This document shows, piece by piece, positions 52,126 through 61,693 of a DNA stretch of 64,000 bases (positions are counted from its first letter, which is position 1; every line of letters starts with the position of its first letter). The stretch comes from Flavobacterium sp. 20NA77.7 (GTDB lineage Bacteria > Bacteroidota > Bacteroidia > Flavobacteriales > Flavobacteriaceae): NCBI RefSeq assembly GCF_031326205.1, contig NZ_CP133721.1:1302001-1366000 (forward strand). The letters are read 5' to 3'. Under the pieces are notes generated by a model that had not been told where the DNA came from, ran no database searches, and worked only from the letters and a program-made list of their open reading frames with translations. The translations under genes were made by a program, and so were the position numbers.

Positions 52126-53490
52126 ATGGCTAAAAATAACAAATACTACATTCTTTTTATCGCATTAAGCGCCGCATTGGGTGGCTTATTATTTGGATAT
52201 GATACAGCTGTTATATCTGGTGCTATCGGAAATTTAACCGAATTTTTTCATTTATCGCCTGTTGAAACAGGTTGGGCAATTTCTAGCGCATTGGTGGGTT
52301 GTTTAATTGGTGCTTTTTTCTCCGATTTTTTAAGTGATACGTTTGGACGAAAAGTAACCATGTTTATTACAGCGATACTTTTTATTCTAAATTCTGTCGG
52401 AACGGCCTTCCCTACTTCGTTTACGATGTTTGTACTATTTCGTATTGTTGGTGGAATTGGTGTTGGAATTGCCTCTATGGTTGTACCCATGTATATTGCT
52501 GAAATTGCTCCGCCTAAACGACGCGGCGCCTTAGTAGGAAATTATCAATTGGCTATTGTAATTGGAATTGTGGTGGTATATTTTGTAAATTACTTTATCG
52601 CATTACAGGGTGATGCCAATTGGAATTTGAATATCGGCTGGCGATGGATGTTTGGCTCTGAAATTATTCCTTCGCTCCTATTTCTAATTTTTATTTTTCT
52701 AATTCCAGAAAGTCCTAGATGGTTATTTCATAAAGGCGAAACCAGCAAAGCCATTGCAGTTCTTCAAAAATTAAATACGGCTGAAGAGGTAGCTCAAGTT
52801 CAATCTGAAATTGAAAATTCATTACATCAAGAAGATAAAAATCAGTGGAAACATTTAGGTAGTTCAATGTTTAAAAAAGCACTTTTTGTAGGTATCGGAC
52901 TTTCTATTTTACAGCAATTAACCGGAATTAATGCCATTTTGTATTATGCTCCAGAAATCTTTAAAAGCCTAGGAAGCTCTACCGATGTTTCGCTACTAGA
53001 AACAAGCATTTTAGGTGTTGTGAATTTAATTTTCACTCTGTTTGCCATTAAATTAGTAGATAAAATGGGTAGAAAACCACTGCTTTACATCGGTTCTATT
53101 GGTATGACTATTGCCTTAGCTGCCGTTGGTCTTTTCATTTATTTTGATGCTGTTGGAAATTGGGTGTTACCTTTCTTACTGCTATTTATGGGCGCTTTTA
53201 GTATTTCTTGGGGTCCAATCGTATGGGTATTATTATCTGAAATTTTCCCTACTAAAATAAGAAGTTTAGCTTTGGCAATTAGTGTTTTCATTCAATGGGT
53301 GGCAAATTTTATAGTAACTCAATTTTTTCCTACTTTAGTTGAAAACCAATGGTTGAAAGATCATTTTAATGGTGCATTTCCATTTTACTTGTTTTCTGTA
53401 ATTTGCTTATTTTCATTATTTTTTGTTTGGAAAAAAGTGCCTGAAACCAAGAATAAAACCCTCGAACAAATGGATACTTTATGGAAATAA
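52126..53490 (+). CDS. Sugar porter, MFS family (sugar:H+ symporter)
   Basis: A 454-residue 12-helix transporter, starting MAKNNKYYILFIALSAALGGLLFGYDTAVISGAI at 52126; a longer start upstream is rejected. Sugar-porter marks: GGLLFGYDTAVISG, DTFGRKVTM, MYIAEIAPPKRRGALVGNYQL, PESPRWLFHKGE, QQLTGINAILYYAPEIF, MGRKPLL and VPETKNKTLEQM. It resembles xylose/arabinose/galactose:H+ symporters. The ATG follows 5 bases after the isomerase stop. It brings the product of the glycosidases into the cytosol. Confidence 0.93.
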   Translation: MAKNNKYYILFIALSAALGGLLFGYDTAVISGAIGNLTEFFHLSPVETGWAISSALVGCLIGAFFSDFLSDTFGRKVTMFITAILFILNSVGTAFPTSFTMFVLFRIVGGIGVGIASMVVPMYIAEIAPPKRRGALVGNYQLAIVIGIVVVYFVNYFIALQGDANWNLNIGWRWMFGSEIIPSLLFLIFIFLIPESPRWLFHKGETSKAIAVLQKLNTAEEVAQVQSEIENSLHQEDKNQWKHLGSSMFKKALFVGIGLSILQQLTGINAILYYAPEIFKSLGSSTDVSLLETSILGVVNLIFTLFAIKLVDKMGRKPLLYIGSIGMTIALAAVGLFIYFDAVGNWVLPFLLLFMGAFSISWGPIVWVLLSEIFPTKIRSLALAISVFIQWVANFIVTQFFPTLVENQWLKDHFNGAFPFYLFSVICLFSLFFVWKKVPETKNKTLEQMDTLWK

Positions 53491-55637
53491 AAAAAACCTT
53501 TTATTGTGTAGTGTTTTTGCTTACTATTTTAAGTGTAAATGCTCAAAACAATGCCAAGTTTGTAAATACTTTTATAGGAACTGATGGTACAGGTCATACG
53601 TTTCCAGGCCCTTCTATGCCTTTTGGAATGGTGCAACCGGGACCTGACAATTCAATTGAAGGTTGGAACCACACGAGCGGCTATCAGTACAAAGATACGT
53701 TACTTTTAGGTTTTTCACAAATGCGCTTTAGTGGCACAGGAATTGGCGAAATGGGTAATATCCTTTTATTACCATTCAATCAAAATAAAATAAAATACAA
53801 AAATAGTTATCATAAAGACTCAGAAAAAGCAAGTATTGGTTATTACACTTTAACTAAGAAAGATGGTATTAAAGTAGAATTAACGTGTTCAGAAAGAGTT
53901 GCTTTTCATAAATATACTTATCCTGACAAACAAGCGCAATTGTTGTTGGATTTTCAACACGGTATTCAATTTTTAAACGATAGTTTGGTGTTAGAGAATG
54001 ATATTAAAATTGAAAATAATACAACGATTTCAGGGTATTGTAAAACCAAAGGATGGGTAACCAAAAAATATTTTTTTACGATACATTTTGAAACTCCTTT
54101 TTCAGAAATACAAGAGCTTCCGAAAGGTAAAAAGCAAAATGCACCCATATTTAAAATTGGTTTTGATTTAGCTGATAATAAAATTTTACAAACAAAGATT
54201 GCATTATCTACTGTTAGTATTGAAGGTGCACAATTGAACTTGAAATCTGAGATACCGCATTGGAATTTTGAAAAAGTAAAACTAAATGCCGAGAAAGTTT
54301 GGAATGATTATCTCAACCGAATTGACATCGAAGCACCTCAAAAACAAAAAGAAATCTTCTATACTTCGCTATACCATTTATTATTACAACCCTCAAATAT
54401 TGCCGATGCAGATGGTAACTATCGCGGCGCTAATGATGCAATCAATAATGCACCAAATAAGGAATACTTCTCTACTTTATCTATTTGGGATATTTACAGA
54501 GGTGCTTTTCCTTTGTTGCAAATTATTGCGCCTGAAAAAATTGATGGTATCATAAACACCTTATTATTGCATCATAAAGCCGCTGGATTTTTACCTATTT
54601 GGACGGCTTGGGGACAAGATAATTATTGTATGATAGGCAATCACGCAATATCGATGATTTTATCGGCTTATACCAATGGTTTTAAGGGTTTTGACAAAGA
54701 CGAAGCACTCAAAGCCATGATTGAAACTTCAACCAAAAGTCACATTAATTCCGATTGGGAATTGTATAATCAATATGGCTATTATCCCTTTGATAAATTA
54801 GATAATGAAGCGGTTTCAAGAACGTTAGAAAGTGGCTATGACGATTGGTGTGTAGCGGAAATGGCTGAGAATTTAAACGATAAAATAAATCAAGTTTCCT
54901 TTAAAAAAAGAGCCCATTATTATAAAAATCTATTTGATGCGAATACCAATTTATTTCGAGGAAAAGATACCAATGGCAATTGGAGAAGGCCATTTGACCC
55001 TTTGACAGCTACCTCACCCATGAACAATCCAGGCGATTATACCGAAGCAAATGCTTGGCAATACTTTTGGACTCCAACGCAATATGATGTAGAGGGTATG
55101 AAAAATCTATTGGGAGGAAAAAAGGAATTCACCAAAAAACTAAATGATTTTTTCACCATTGAAAGTGTCAATCCAAATAAATTTTTAGGACAAGAAGCCA
55201 TGATTGGTCAATATGCACATGGTAACGAACCGAGTCATCATATTGTTTACTTATATGCTTTTTCAGATACACCAAAAGTGGGACAAAAATACATTCATAA
55301 AATCATCAACGAATTTCACAACAATACACCAGATGGAATGATAGGTAACGACGATTGCGGTCAAATGTCGGCTTGGTATATTTTATCTACATTAGGGTTT
55401 TATCCTGTAAATCCAGCAAATGGCGAATTTGTTTTGGGTGTGCCTCAAGTTAAAAACGCTACAATCCATCTAAAAAATAATAAAAAATTTACCATAAGTA
55501 CATCTAATTTTTCTGAAGAGAATAGTTATTCAAACACTCAAAAACTAAACAATATAGAATTAAGTAAACCAATTATAAACTATTCGGATATTATAAATGG
55601 CGGAACACTTAATTTTCAAATGACAAATCAAAACTAA
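53481..55637 (+). CDS. Exported GH92-family alpha-mannosidase-like hydrolase
   Basis: A 718-residue periplasmic protein with signal MEIKKTFYCVVFLLTILSVNAQ, overlapping the transporter stop by 10 bases. GH92 marks: NTFIGTDGTGHTFPGPSMPFGMVQPGPDN at the start, GFSQMRFSGTGIGEMGNILLLP, SIWDIYRGAFPLLQ, YCMIGNHAISMI, and the catalytic segment GNDDCGQMSAWYILSTLGFYPVNP near the end. GH92 are calcium-dependent exo-alpha-mannosidases acting on N-glycans and yeast mannan. No SusC/SusD pair is adjacent, so this is not a classical PUL. Confidence 0.92.
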   Translation: MEIKKTFYCVVFLLTILSVNAQNNAKFVNTFIGTDGTGHTFPGPSMPFGMVQPGPDNSIEGWNHTSGYQYKDTLLLGFSQMRFSGTGIGEMGNILLLPFNQNKIKYKNSYHKDSEKASIGYYTLTKKDGIKVELTCSERVAFHKYTYPDKQAQLLLDFQHGIQFLNDSLVLENDIKIENNTTISGYCKTKGWVTKKYFFTIHFETPFSEIQELPKGKKQNAPIFKIGFDLADNKILQTKIALSTVSIEGAQLNLKSEIPHWNFEKVKLNAEKVWNDYLNRIDIEAPQKQKEIFYTSLYHLLLQPSNIADADGNYRGANDAINNAPNKEYFSTLSIWDIYRGAFPLLQIIAPEKIDGIINTLLLHHKAAGFLPIWTAWGQDNYCMIGNHAISMILSAYTNGFKGFDKDEALKAMIETSTKSHINSDWELYNQYGYYPFDKLDNEAVSRTLESGYDDWCVAEMAENLNDKINQVSFKKRAHYYKNLFDANTNLFRGKDTNGNWRRPFDPLTATSPMNNPGDYTEANAWQYFWTPTQYDVEGMKNLLGGKKEFTKKLNDFFTIESVNPNKFLGQEAMIGQYAHGNEPSHHIVYLYAFSDTPKVGQKYIHKIINEFHNNTPDGMIGNDDCGQMSAWYILSTLGFYPVNPANGEFVLGVPQVKNATIHLKNNKKFTISTSNFSEENSYSNTQKLNNIELSKPIINYSDIINGGTLNFQMTNQN

Positions 55638-55639
55638 TT

Positions 55640-57559
55640 ATGAGAAATATTCATAAAACACTACTAATTTTCACTTTATTCACTTTGACATTACATGGTC
55701 AAAACCAAAATAAAGTGGCTGAAAAATATCAAATACTACCTTTTGGGAGCATCAAGCCAACCGGATGGCTGAAGACACAAATGCAAAAAGATGTTGATGG
55801 ATTTGTGGGTAATTTGGATAAATTGGTGCCTGACTTAATCAATGACCCAATTTACAGTACTGGTAGATTGCATAAAAACAGTACGGTTAAAGATTTAGGG
55901 AACAATAAAGAAGGTGATGCTGAAGGCAGCGAACAATACAAATGGTGGAACAGCGAAACACAATCCAATTGGTGGGATGGGTACATTAGAAATGTAATCC
56001 TATTGAATGACAAAGCAGGACTTAAAAAAGTGGAACAATATGTTCAAAAAGTTTTGAAATCGCAAGATGAAGATGGCTATATTGGTATTTACGATAAAGA
56101 ATTACGGTATAATTTCAATTCAGAAAATGGCGAGTTATGGTCAAAAGCTACTATGTATCGAGGTTTACTAGCGTATTATGAGTATTCAAAAGATAAAAAA
56201 GTATGGAATGCCTTAGTTAAAGCTGTGGATAATGTAATGATAAATTATCCAATAGGTAAATCAAGTCCGTTTGAATCAGGCAAAGCTTTTAATGGTGGTG
56301 TTTCACACGGATTAACGTTTACCGATGTTTTAGATAAAATGTATCAAATCACAGGCAATATAAAATATGCAGACTATGCCCTATTTTTATTTTTAGATTT
56401 TAGCAAAACCTATCAATCCGAAAAAGATGTGCAATTGAACAATATTTTAAATCCAAATTACAAGCTACAATCGCATGGTGTGCATACCTACGAGCATTTA
56501 CGTCCTTTAATTGTAGCTGCTTACGCCTCAAACAATAGTGAATTACAAAAAGCACTAGAAATTTATATTCGAAGAATTGAACAAGCTACAACACTAACAG
56601 GTGGGGCTATTGGCGATGAATGGATTGCCGAAAGAACTGCAGATGCAACTCATACAGGTTATGAATATTGTTCGTTACATGAATTATTAGACAGTTATAC
56701 CGTTTTATTACAAAAGCAAGGAAATCCTAAAACGGCAGAAATCATAGAGACTATTTTCTACAATGCAGCTCAAGGTTCTAGAAACCCGAATCATTCTTGT
56801 ATTGCTTATCTAAAGACCGATAATTCGTTTGAAATGATGGGTACAAAAAATGGTGAAGTGGAGCCTAACCGCAATCAAACCAGATACAAATATTCACCTG
56901 CACATCAAGATGTAGCGGTTTGTTGCAATCCCAATGCGGGTAGAATTACTCCTTATTTCATTGAAAAATCATGGCTAAAAGAAAACGAAAACATGCTTGT
57001 AAATGTACTTTTAATGCCTAATTCTGTAGAAACAAAAATTCAAAATCAATTTATTAAAATAGAAACTATTACGGAATATCCTTATGAGAATACATTTACC
57101 TTCAAGATTTCAAATCCTAATTTTGTGCAACCTATAATCAAAATTAGAAAACCAGCATGGGCTAGTAAAGTTATAACTAATGAAAGCTATGTTTTGGAAA
57201 ATGATTTCATAGTTATTGATAGAAAATTTGGAAATGAGGATAAAATTCAAATTGAATTTAAAACCGAAATTCAAATTAAAGAAGATGCAAATCAAGAGAA
57301 ATATTTTAGCTACGGCGCATTGTTTTATGCGAAACCCATTGAAGCTATTGAGCAAAGAGGAAAATCGTATTTCACTCATTTTGATGATTTAACCTATAAG
57401 CCAATTAATATCAATCGTTTTGAATTTATTGAGGATAATCAAGCTACTTTCAATAATGGTCAGATCATTTTGAAAGCAAAAAATAAAACCACTAATCAAT
57501 TAGAAAACATTACGCTTATCCCATTTGGCAAAACCATTTTAAGACAAGTTAGTTTTTAG
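55640..57559 (+). CDS. Exported GH127-family glycosidase (beta-L-arabinofuranosidase type)
   Basis: A 639-residue protein with signal MRNIHKTLLIFTLFTLTLHGQ; starts 2 bases after the GH92 stop. The (alpha/alpha)6 barrel has the GH127 zinc/cysteine site: E342-x-C344 in TGYEYCSLHELLDSY and C428-C429 in VAVCCNPNAGRITPYFI, one of the latter being the nucleophile in characterised members. GGAIGDEWIAERTADATHTG is also typical. A beta-sandwich C-terminal domain follows. Known GH127 enzymes release beta-L-arabinofuranose, while others remain uncharacterised, so the linkage cleaved is not certain. Confidence 0.9.
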   Translation: MRNIHKTLLIFTLFTLTLHGQNQNKVAEKYQILPFGSIKPTGWLKTQMQKDVDGFVGNLDKLVPDLINDPIYSTGRLHKNSTVKDLGNNKEGDAEGSEQYKWWNSETQSNWWDGYIRNVILLNDKAGLKKVEQYVQKVLKSQDEDGYIGIYDKELRYNFNSENGELWSKATMYRGLLAYYEYSKDKKVWNALVKAVDNVMINYPIGKSSPFESGKAFNGGVSHGLTFTDVLDKMYQITGNIKYADYALFLFLDFSKTYQSEKDVQLNNILNPNYKLQSHGVHTYEHLRPLIVAAYASNNSELQKALEIYIRRIEQATTLTGGAIGDEWIAERTADATHTGYEYCSLHELLDSYTVLLQKQGNPKTAEIIETIFYNAAQGSRNPNHSCIAYLKTDNSFEMMGTKNGEVEPNRNQTRYKYSPAHQDVAVCCNPNAGRITPYFIEKSWLKENENMLVNVLLMPNSVETKIQNQFIKIETITEYPYENTFTFKISNPNFVQPIIKIRKPAWASKVITNESYVLENDFIVIDRKFGNEDKIQIEFKTEIQIKEDANQEKYFSYGALFYAKPIEAIEQRGKSYFTHFDDLTYKPININRFEFIEDNQATFNNGQIILKAKNKTTNQLENITLIPFGKTILRQVSF

Positions 57560-57653
57560 TAAATCTAAATTATTTATCATATTATTATAAAATAACTTCT
57601 ATCCTTGTAACAAATTAACCCAACGATAGACAGATATAAATAAATGCAACCGT

Positions 57654-59279
57654 ATGTACCACTATAGTATTGCCTTATTTTTTTGTGCCCTAATTAGTTA
57701 TGCACAAACCTTTACCAAAAAAGATTCTTTGCAAGGTGGGCTTCGTGAAGAACGCACCTGTTTTGATGTGTTGCGTTATGATTTAGACCTTACCCTAAAT
57801 CCACAAGAACGTTTTTTAAGTGGTAGTACTACCATTTCGTTTAAACTAGATGATGATTCCCAAGTAATTCAACTCGATTTATTTGACAATATGGCTATTG
57901 ACAACATGGTTTTAGATGCCAAAACTAAAGTAACGTTTACCCGAGAATACAATGCTATTTTTATCAAATTTGCTAAAAAATTACAAAAAGGCTCGTTACA
58001 CCAACTAAAAATTGACTATTCAGGCAATCCACATGTAGCTAAAAATGCACCTTGGGATGGTGGTTTTGTGTTTTCTTCAGATACCTCAGGAAAACCCTGG
58101 ATTGGAGTAGCCGTTCAAGGTACAGGGGCAAGTTTATGGTATCCATGCAAAGACACTCAAACAGACGAACCCGATAATGGTGCTTCTATAAAAGTGGCTG
58201 TACCTGATGGTTTAATGAATGTTTCTAACGGCCGTTTTCTAGGAAGTACAAAAGTTAAAAATGGTTATACGCGTTGGGATTGGGAAGTAAAAAACCCCAT
58301 TAACAATTATGACATTACGTTAAATGTTGGTGATTATGTTCATATTCATGATAATCATAAGGGACTCGACTTAGATTACTATGTGCTTCGCGAAAATGAA
58401 GCTAAAGCAAAAATGCACTTTGACAATGATGTTAAACCCATGATGGATTGCTTTCAATCTAAATTTGGCATCTATCCGTTCTTTGAGGACGGGTACAAAT
58501 TAGTAGAAACCCCTTATTTAGGAATGGAACATCAAAGTGCTGTAGCCTATGGAAACAAGTATAAAAAAGGGTACATGGGCTATGACTTATCAGGAACTGG
58601 TGCAGGTATGTTCTTTGATTATATAACCATTCATGAAACAGGACACGAATGGTTTGGAAATAGCATAACTAGTAAAGACATTGCCGATATGTGGATTCAT
58701 GAAGGATTTACTACCTATACAGAAACCGTATTTATTGAATGTACTAAAGGCTATGATGAAGCTTTAAAATATGTTAATGGTCAAGCCAAAAGCGTAAGAA
58801 ATGATCGTCCTATTATTGGAAAATTTGGCGTAAATCATGAAGGTAGTGGCGACATGTATTATAAAGGAGCTTTGATGTTAAATACAATTAGACACATCCT
58901 GAACGACGATGTAAAATGGTGGAAATTACTACGTGATTATTCCGAAACCTACAAAAAACAAATCATTGATACTAAAACTGTAATTGATTTTTTTAATAAA
59001 GAAAGTGGTCTAGACCTAACTCCTGTATTCATGCAATACCTTACAACTACAAAAATACCTCGTTTGGTACTTCATAAAAATAGTGCTAATTTAGAATACA
59101 GTTGGGAAAATACACTTCCAGAATTTTCTATGCCTATAGATATAACTATTCAAGGAAAAACGATGCGTATCTACCCTACTACTGCCATAAAAGAGCTAGC
59201 TGTTGATAATGGAGTAACACTTCAAGACATTGATGTAGCAACCAAACGTTTTTACATTAAAGTGAGTAAAAAAGAGTAA
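57654..59279 (+). CDS. M1-family metallopeptidase
   Basis: A 541-residue exported zinc aminopeptidase (signal MYHYSIALFFCALISYAQ). The N-terminal beta saddle (FDVLRYDLDLTLNPQERFLSGSTTISF) is followed by the thermolysin-like domain: LGMEHQSAVAYGNKY (GxMEN-like), HETGHEWFGNSI with zinc ligands H327, H331 and E350 (in WIHEGFTTYTE) and catalytic E328. It lacks the large C-terminal domain of longer M1 enzymes. It probably trims peptides in the periplasm. It is 94 bases after the GH127 gene and probably separately transcribed. Confidence 0.93.
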   Translation: MYHYSIALFFCALISYAQTFTKKDSLQGGLREERTCFDVLRYDLDLTLNPQERFLSGSTTISFKLDDDSQVIQLDLFDNMAIDNMVLDAKTKVTFTREYNAIFIKFAKKLQKGSLHQLKIDYSGNPHVAKNAPWDGGFVFSSDTSGKPWIGVAVQGTGASLWYPCKDTQTDEPDNGASIKVAVPDGLMNVSNGRFLGSTKVKNGYTRWDWEVKNPINNYDITLNVGDYVHIHDNHKGLDLDYYVLRENEAKAKMHFDNDVKPMMDCFQSKFGIYPFFEDGYKLVETPYLGMEHQSAVAYGNKYKKGYMGYDLSGTGAGMFFDYITIHETGHEWFGNSITSKDIADMWIHEGFTTYTETVFIECTKGYDEALKYVNGQAKSVRNDRPIIGKFGVNHEGSGDMYYKGALMLNTIRHILNDDVKWWKLLRDYSETYKKQIIDTKTVIDFFNKESGLDLTPVFMQYLTTTKIPRLVLHKNSANLEYSWENTLPEFSMPIDITIQGKTMRIYPTTAIKELAVDNGVTLQDIDVATKRFYIKVSKKE

Positions 59280-59285
59280 TCGATA

Positions 59286-60326
59286 CTAGCGACTAATTAA
59301 TTCTAGGGTTTTAGGTCTATTTATTTTTTGTGTAGGTGTCTCAATAAATGTTGGAACAAAATAAACCGCTTTTGGTTTTTGATAAGCTGTTAAAGCTTCA
59401 AAAACCGAATTATCTAATTCAAAAGGTGCAGATTCAAGAACTAAAATAACTTTTTCGCCTAATAATTCATCGGGTTGTGCAGCTATAAAAAAGCGTGAAG
59501 TGATATAGGCACTTAAAGTATCTTCAAGCTCTTCAGGAAAAATTTTTATGCCCCCTGAATTAATTACATTATCCCAGCGTCCTTTTAATTTAAATTGGGT
59601 AGGTGAACATACTTCCACAACATCATTGGTCACTATAGCTTCTTCCGAAATAAAGGGAGCATGAATAACTAAGCAATTTCGTTCATCAACGGTTATTTTC
59701 ACGTGAGGTAATAAAGAAAAATTAGATTCTCCTACTCGCTTAACCGCTATATGTGTAATAGTTTCTGTCATGCCATACGTTTCATAAATTTGAGTGGGAA
59801 GTTGTGCTAATTTTGAAACCAATTCGGGCTGCAATTTTGCACCACCAATAAGCAACGTTTTTATCTTTGATAAATCAGACAGCGATTGTGCCACTTGCAG
59901 AGGTACCATTGCTGCAAAATCATATGACTTAGTCAATGTTTGCAAAGGCATAGTTGAAGGTTCTATTACATCTATATGCATGCCTATTTGCAGCGCCCTT
60001 ACCAGCATCATTTTGCCCGCTATATACTGAGCAGATAAACAAAGTAAAGCGGTATCTTTTGGTTGTAAATGGAAATAACTTGCCGTTGCTTCTGCCGAAG
60101 CTTTCATAGCACTTTTTGACAAATATATTTTTTTTGGTTTACCAGTAGAACCAGAAGTTGTAACCATAAGATGCGTTTCATTATTCAACCAATCTAAAAG
60201 AAAATTACCTATCTCTTTTTCATACAACATCCCTTCTTTTGACCATTGTAAAGCTAAAGCAAGCAACTCTAATAGGCCATAAGACTGTCCGTTTAGTTTA
60301 AAATCGGGATGAATGAATGCAGACAT
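59286..60326 (-). CDS. menE: MenE-like AMP-binding ligase (o-succinylbenzoate-CoA ligase type)
   Basis: A 346-residue adenylate-forming enzyme, shorter than most. The AMP-binding P-loop is MVTTSGSTGKPKKIYLSKSAM; the second motif is QIYETYGMTETITHIAVK; the hinge is FKLKGRWDNVINSGGIKIFPEELE; the final lysine is in PTQKINRPKTLELI. This size fits Bacteroidota MenE, which activates o-succinylbenzoate in menaquinone synthesis. No other men gene is in the window. It overlaps none but starts 2 bases after the CPBP gene on the same strand. Confidence 0.85.
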   Translation of the reverse strand: MSAFIHPDFKLNGQSYGLLELLALALQWSKEGMLYEKEIGNFLLDWLNNETHLMVTTSGSTGKPKKIYLSKSAMKASAEATASYFHLQPKDTALLCLSAQYIAGKMMLVRALQIGMHIDVIEPSTMPLQTLTKSYDFAAMVPLQVAQSLSDLSKIKTLLIGGAKLQPELVSKLAQLPTQIYETYGMTETITHIAVKRVGESNFSLLPHVKITVDERNCLVIHAPFISEEAIVTNDVVEVCSPTQFKLKGRWDNVINSGGIKIFPEELEDTLSAYITSRFFIAAQPDELLGEKVILVLESAPFELDNSVFEALTAYQKPKAVYFVPTFIETPTQKINRPKTLELISR

Positions 60327-60328
60327 AA

Positions 60329-61228
60329 CTATTCCGTTTCAATGGTTTGTAGTGAGCCAAATAACTTTTGATCCCAATTTTTCCATTTGTATTTTTTTGA
60401 AAAAATCAGCAACAATAGGGGATAAATTAATACAACAGGCACAACAATTTGCAAAGCTACTTGAGGCTCAGAAACGTCTTTAAATAATGAATTTGTTTGA
60501 AAAGCAGACCAGTCGGAAGTAAGTAACAATGCTCCAATTAAATTATTAGCTGCATGAAAACCTAGTGCTAACTCTAAGCCTTCATCCATTAATGTAAGTA
60601 TTCCTAAAAACAAGCCTGTGCCTATGTAATACAACATAATTATGAACCCCATTTTTTCTACTTCTGGATTGGCTGCATGCATCAATCCAAATAAAACAGA
60701 TGTGACTATTAATGGCACCCATCTTGTTTGAGTGGCCAACCCCAAGCCTTGTAATAGGTGGGCTCTGAATAAATATTCTTCAAAAGAAGTTTGAAGTGGA
60801 ATAAAAATAACGGCTAAAAGTAAAAAAACAAAAAAAGGAAAGGGTTTAAAATTCCAAACAAAATCTTGAGGCATTAGCCAAAAGGAAATTAAAGTGGAAA
60901 CTACAGTAAATATACCCCATACACTAAATGAAAAAAAGACACGACGCCAATCTATTTTGGTTCTTGAAGTCGTCAATAATCTAATGGAATTATTTTGTAC
61001 ATGTCTATTGTACAGTAATAAACCTAGTAAAAATATAGCAAAGGGTACAATAAGCAACATAAATGTAACATTCTCCCCAAAATTTTTAATATAATCTTGC
61101 ATGAGTTTAGCTGTATCTAAATTTGCGGTACTCATATAGTTATAAATCATTAACCCTAAAAACCCAAATGGAATAGGAAGATATAACACTAATTTTGGTT
61201 TATATTTTTGTAATTGTTCAATATACAT
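60329..61228 (-). CDS. CPBP-family intramembrane metalloprotease
   Basis: A 299-residue membrane protein of the CPBP (Abi/CAAX protease-like) family. The active-site motif is FEEYLFRAHLLQGL (E150, E151, R155), followed by GLMHAANPE and FHAANNLIGA that supply the other conserved histidines and Asn. About eight membrane helices are predicted. It is transcribed with the menE-like gene. The substrate is unknown. Confidence 0.9.
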   Translation of the reverse strand: MYIEQLQKYKPKLVLYLPIPFGFLGLMIYNYMSTANLDTAKLMQDYIKNFGENVTFMLLIVPFAIFLLGLLLYNRHVQNNSIRLLTTSRTKIDWRRVFFSFSVWGIFTVVSTLISFWLMPQDFVWNFKPFPFFVFLLLAVIFIPLQTSFEEYLFRAHLLQGLGLATQTRWVPLIVTSVLFGLMHAANPEVEKMGFIIMLYYIGTGLFLGILTLMDEGLELALGFHAANNLIGALLLTSDWSAFQTNSLFKDVSEPQVALQIVVPVVLIYPLLLLIFSKKYKWKNWDQKLFGSLQTIETE

Positions 61229-61282
61229 GCTTACTTATTTAGAGGTCTAAATTACAATTATTATTTTTGTAAAAAAAATATC

Positions 61283-61624
61283 ATGCTAACCATCTATCAC
61301 AATAATCGTTGTTCAAAATCAAGAGAAGGTGTTTGTTTTTTAGAATCGTTAAATCAGCCTTTCGAAATAATAAATTATTTTGAAACTCCATTTACCATTG
61401 AATCACTCACAGAAGTCATTGGCAAATTGAATTGTAAACCTATTGAATTAGTGCGGACAAAAGAAAAAGAATGGATTTCTAATTTTAAAGAAAAATCAAT
61501 GACTGACAAGGAAATCATTAAAGCTATGGTTGACTTTCCAAGACTAATTGAAAGACCGATTGTTATGACAAACAATAAAGCTGTAATTGCCCGTCCAGCA
61601 GAAAAAATAAATACGCTATTATAA
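61283..61624 (+). CDS. ArsC/Spx-family protein (arsenate reductase-like)
   Basis: A 113-residue thioredoxin-fold protein starting at ATG 61283 (MLTIYHNNRCSKSREGVCFL). The catalytic Cys lies in NNRCSKSREG, and the ending DFPRLIERPIVMTNNKAVIARPAEKI carries the R-P pair typical of the ArsC/YffB family (Cys, then three basic residues). The shorter length and lack of an ars operon leave arsenate reduction uncertain. A -7 box TATTTTTG lies at 61262-61269. Confidence 0.88.
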   Translation: MLTIYHNNRCSKSREGVCFLESLNQPFEIINYFETPFTIESLTEVIGKLNCKPIELVRTKEKEWISNFKEKSMTDKEIIKAMVDFPRLIERPIVMTNNKAVIARPAEKINTLL

Positions 61625-61666
61625 TTTCTTTAACACACAATTAGCTAAAATACACATTAAAGAATG

Positions 61667-61674
61667 TATATTTG
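61667..61674 (+). promoter_or_regulatory. -7 box of the beta-barrel receptor gene
   Basis: TATATTTG, an exact TAnnTTTG, 19 bases before the ATG at 61694. An inverted repeat TTCTTTAA/TTAAAGAA (61626-61664) lies just upstream. Confidence 0.45.
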
Positions 61675-61693
61675 GCGCATTAAAATACATAAC

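Noticed and set aside
53481-57559. Classical polysaccharide utilisation locus
   Set aside because: GH92 and GH127 are present but no SusC/SusD pair is adjacent; the transporter is an MFS symporter.
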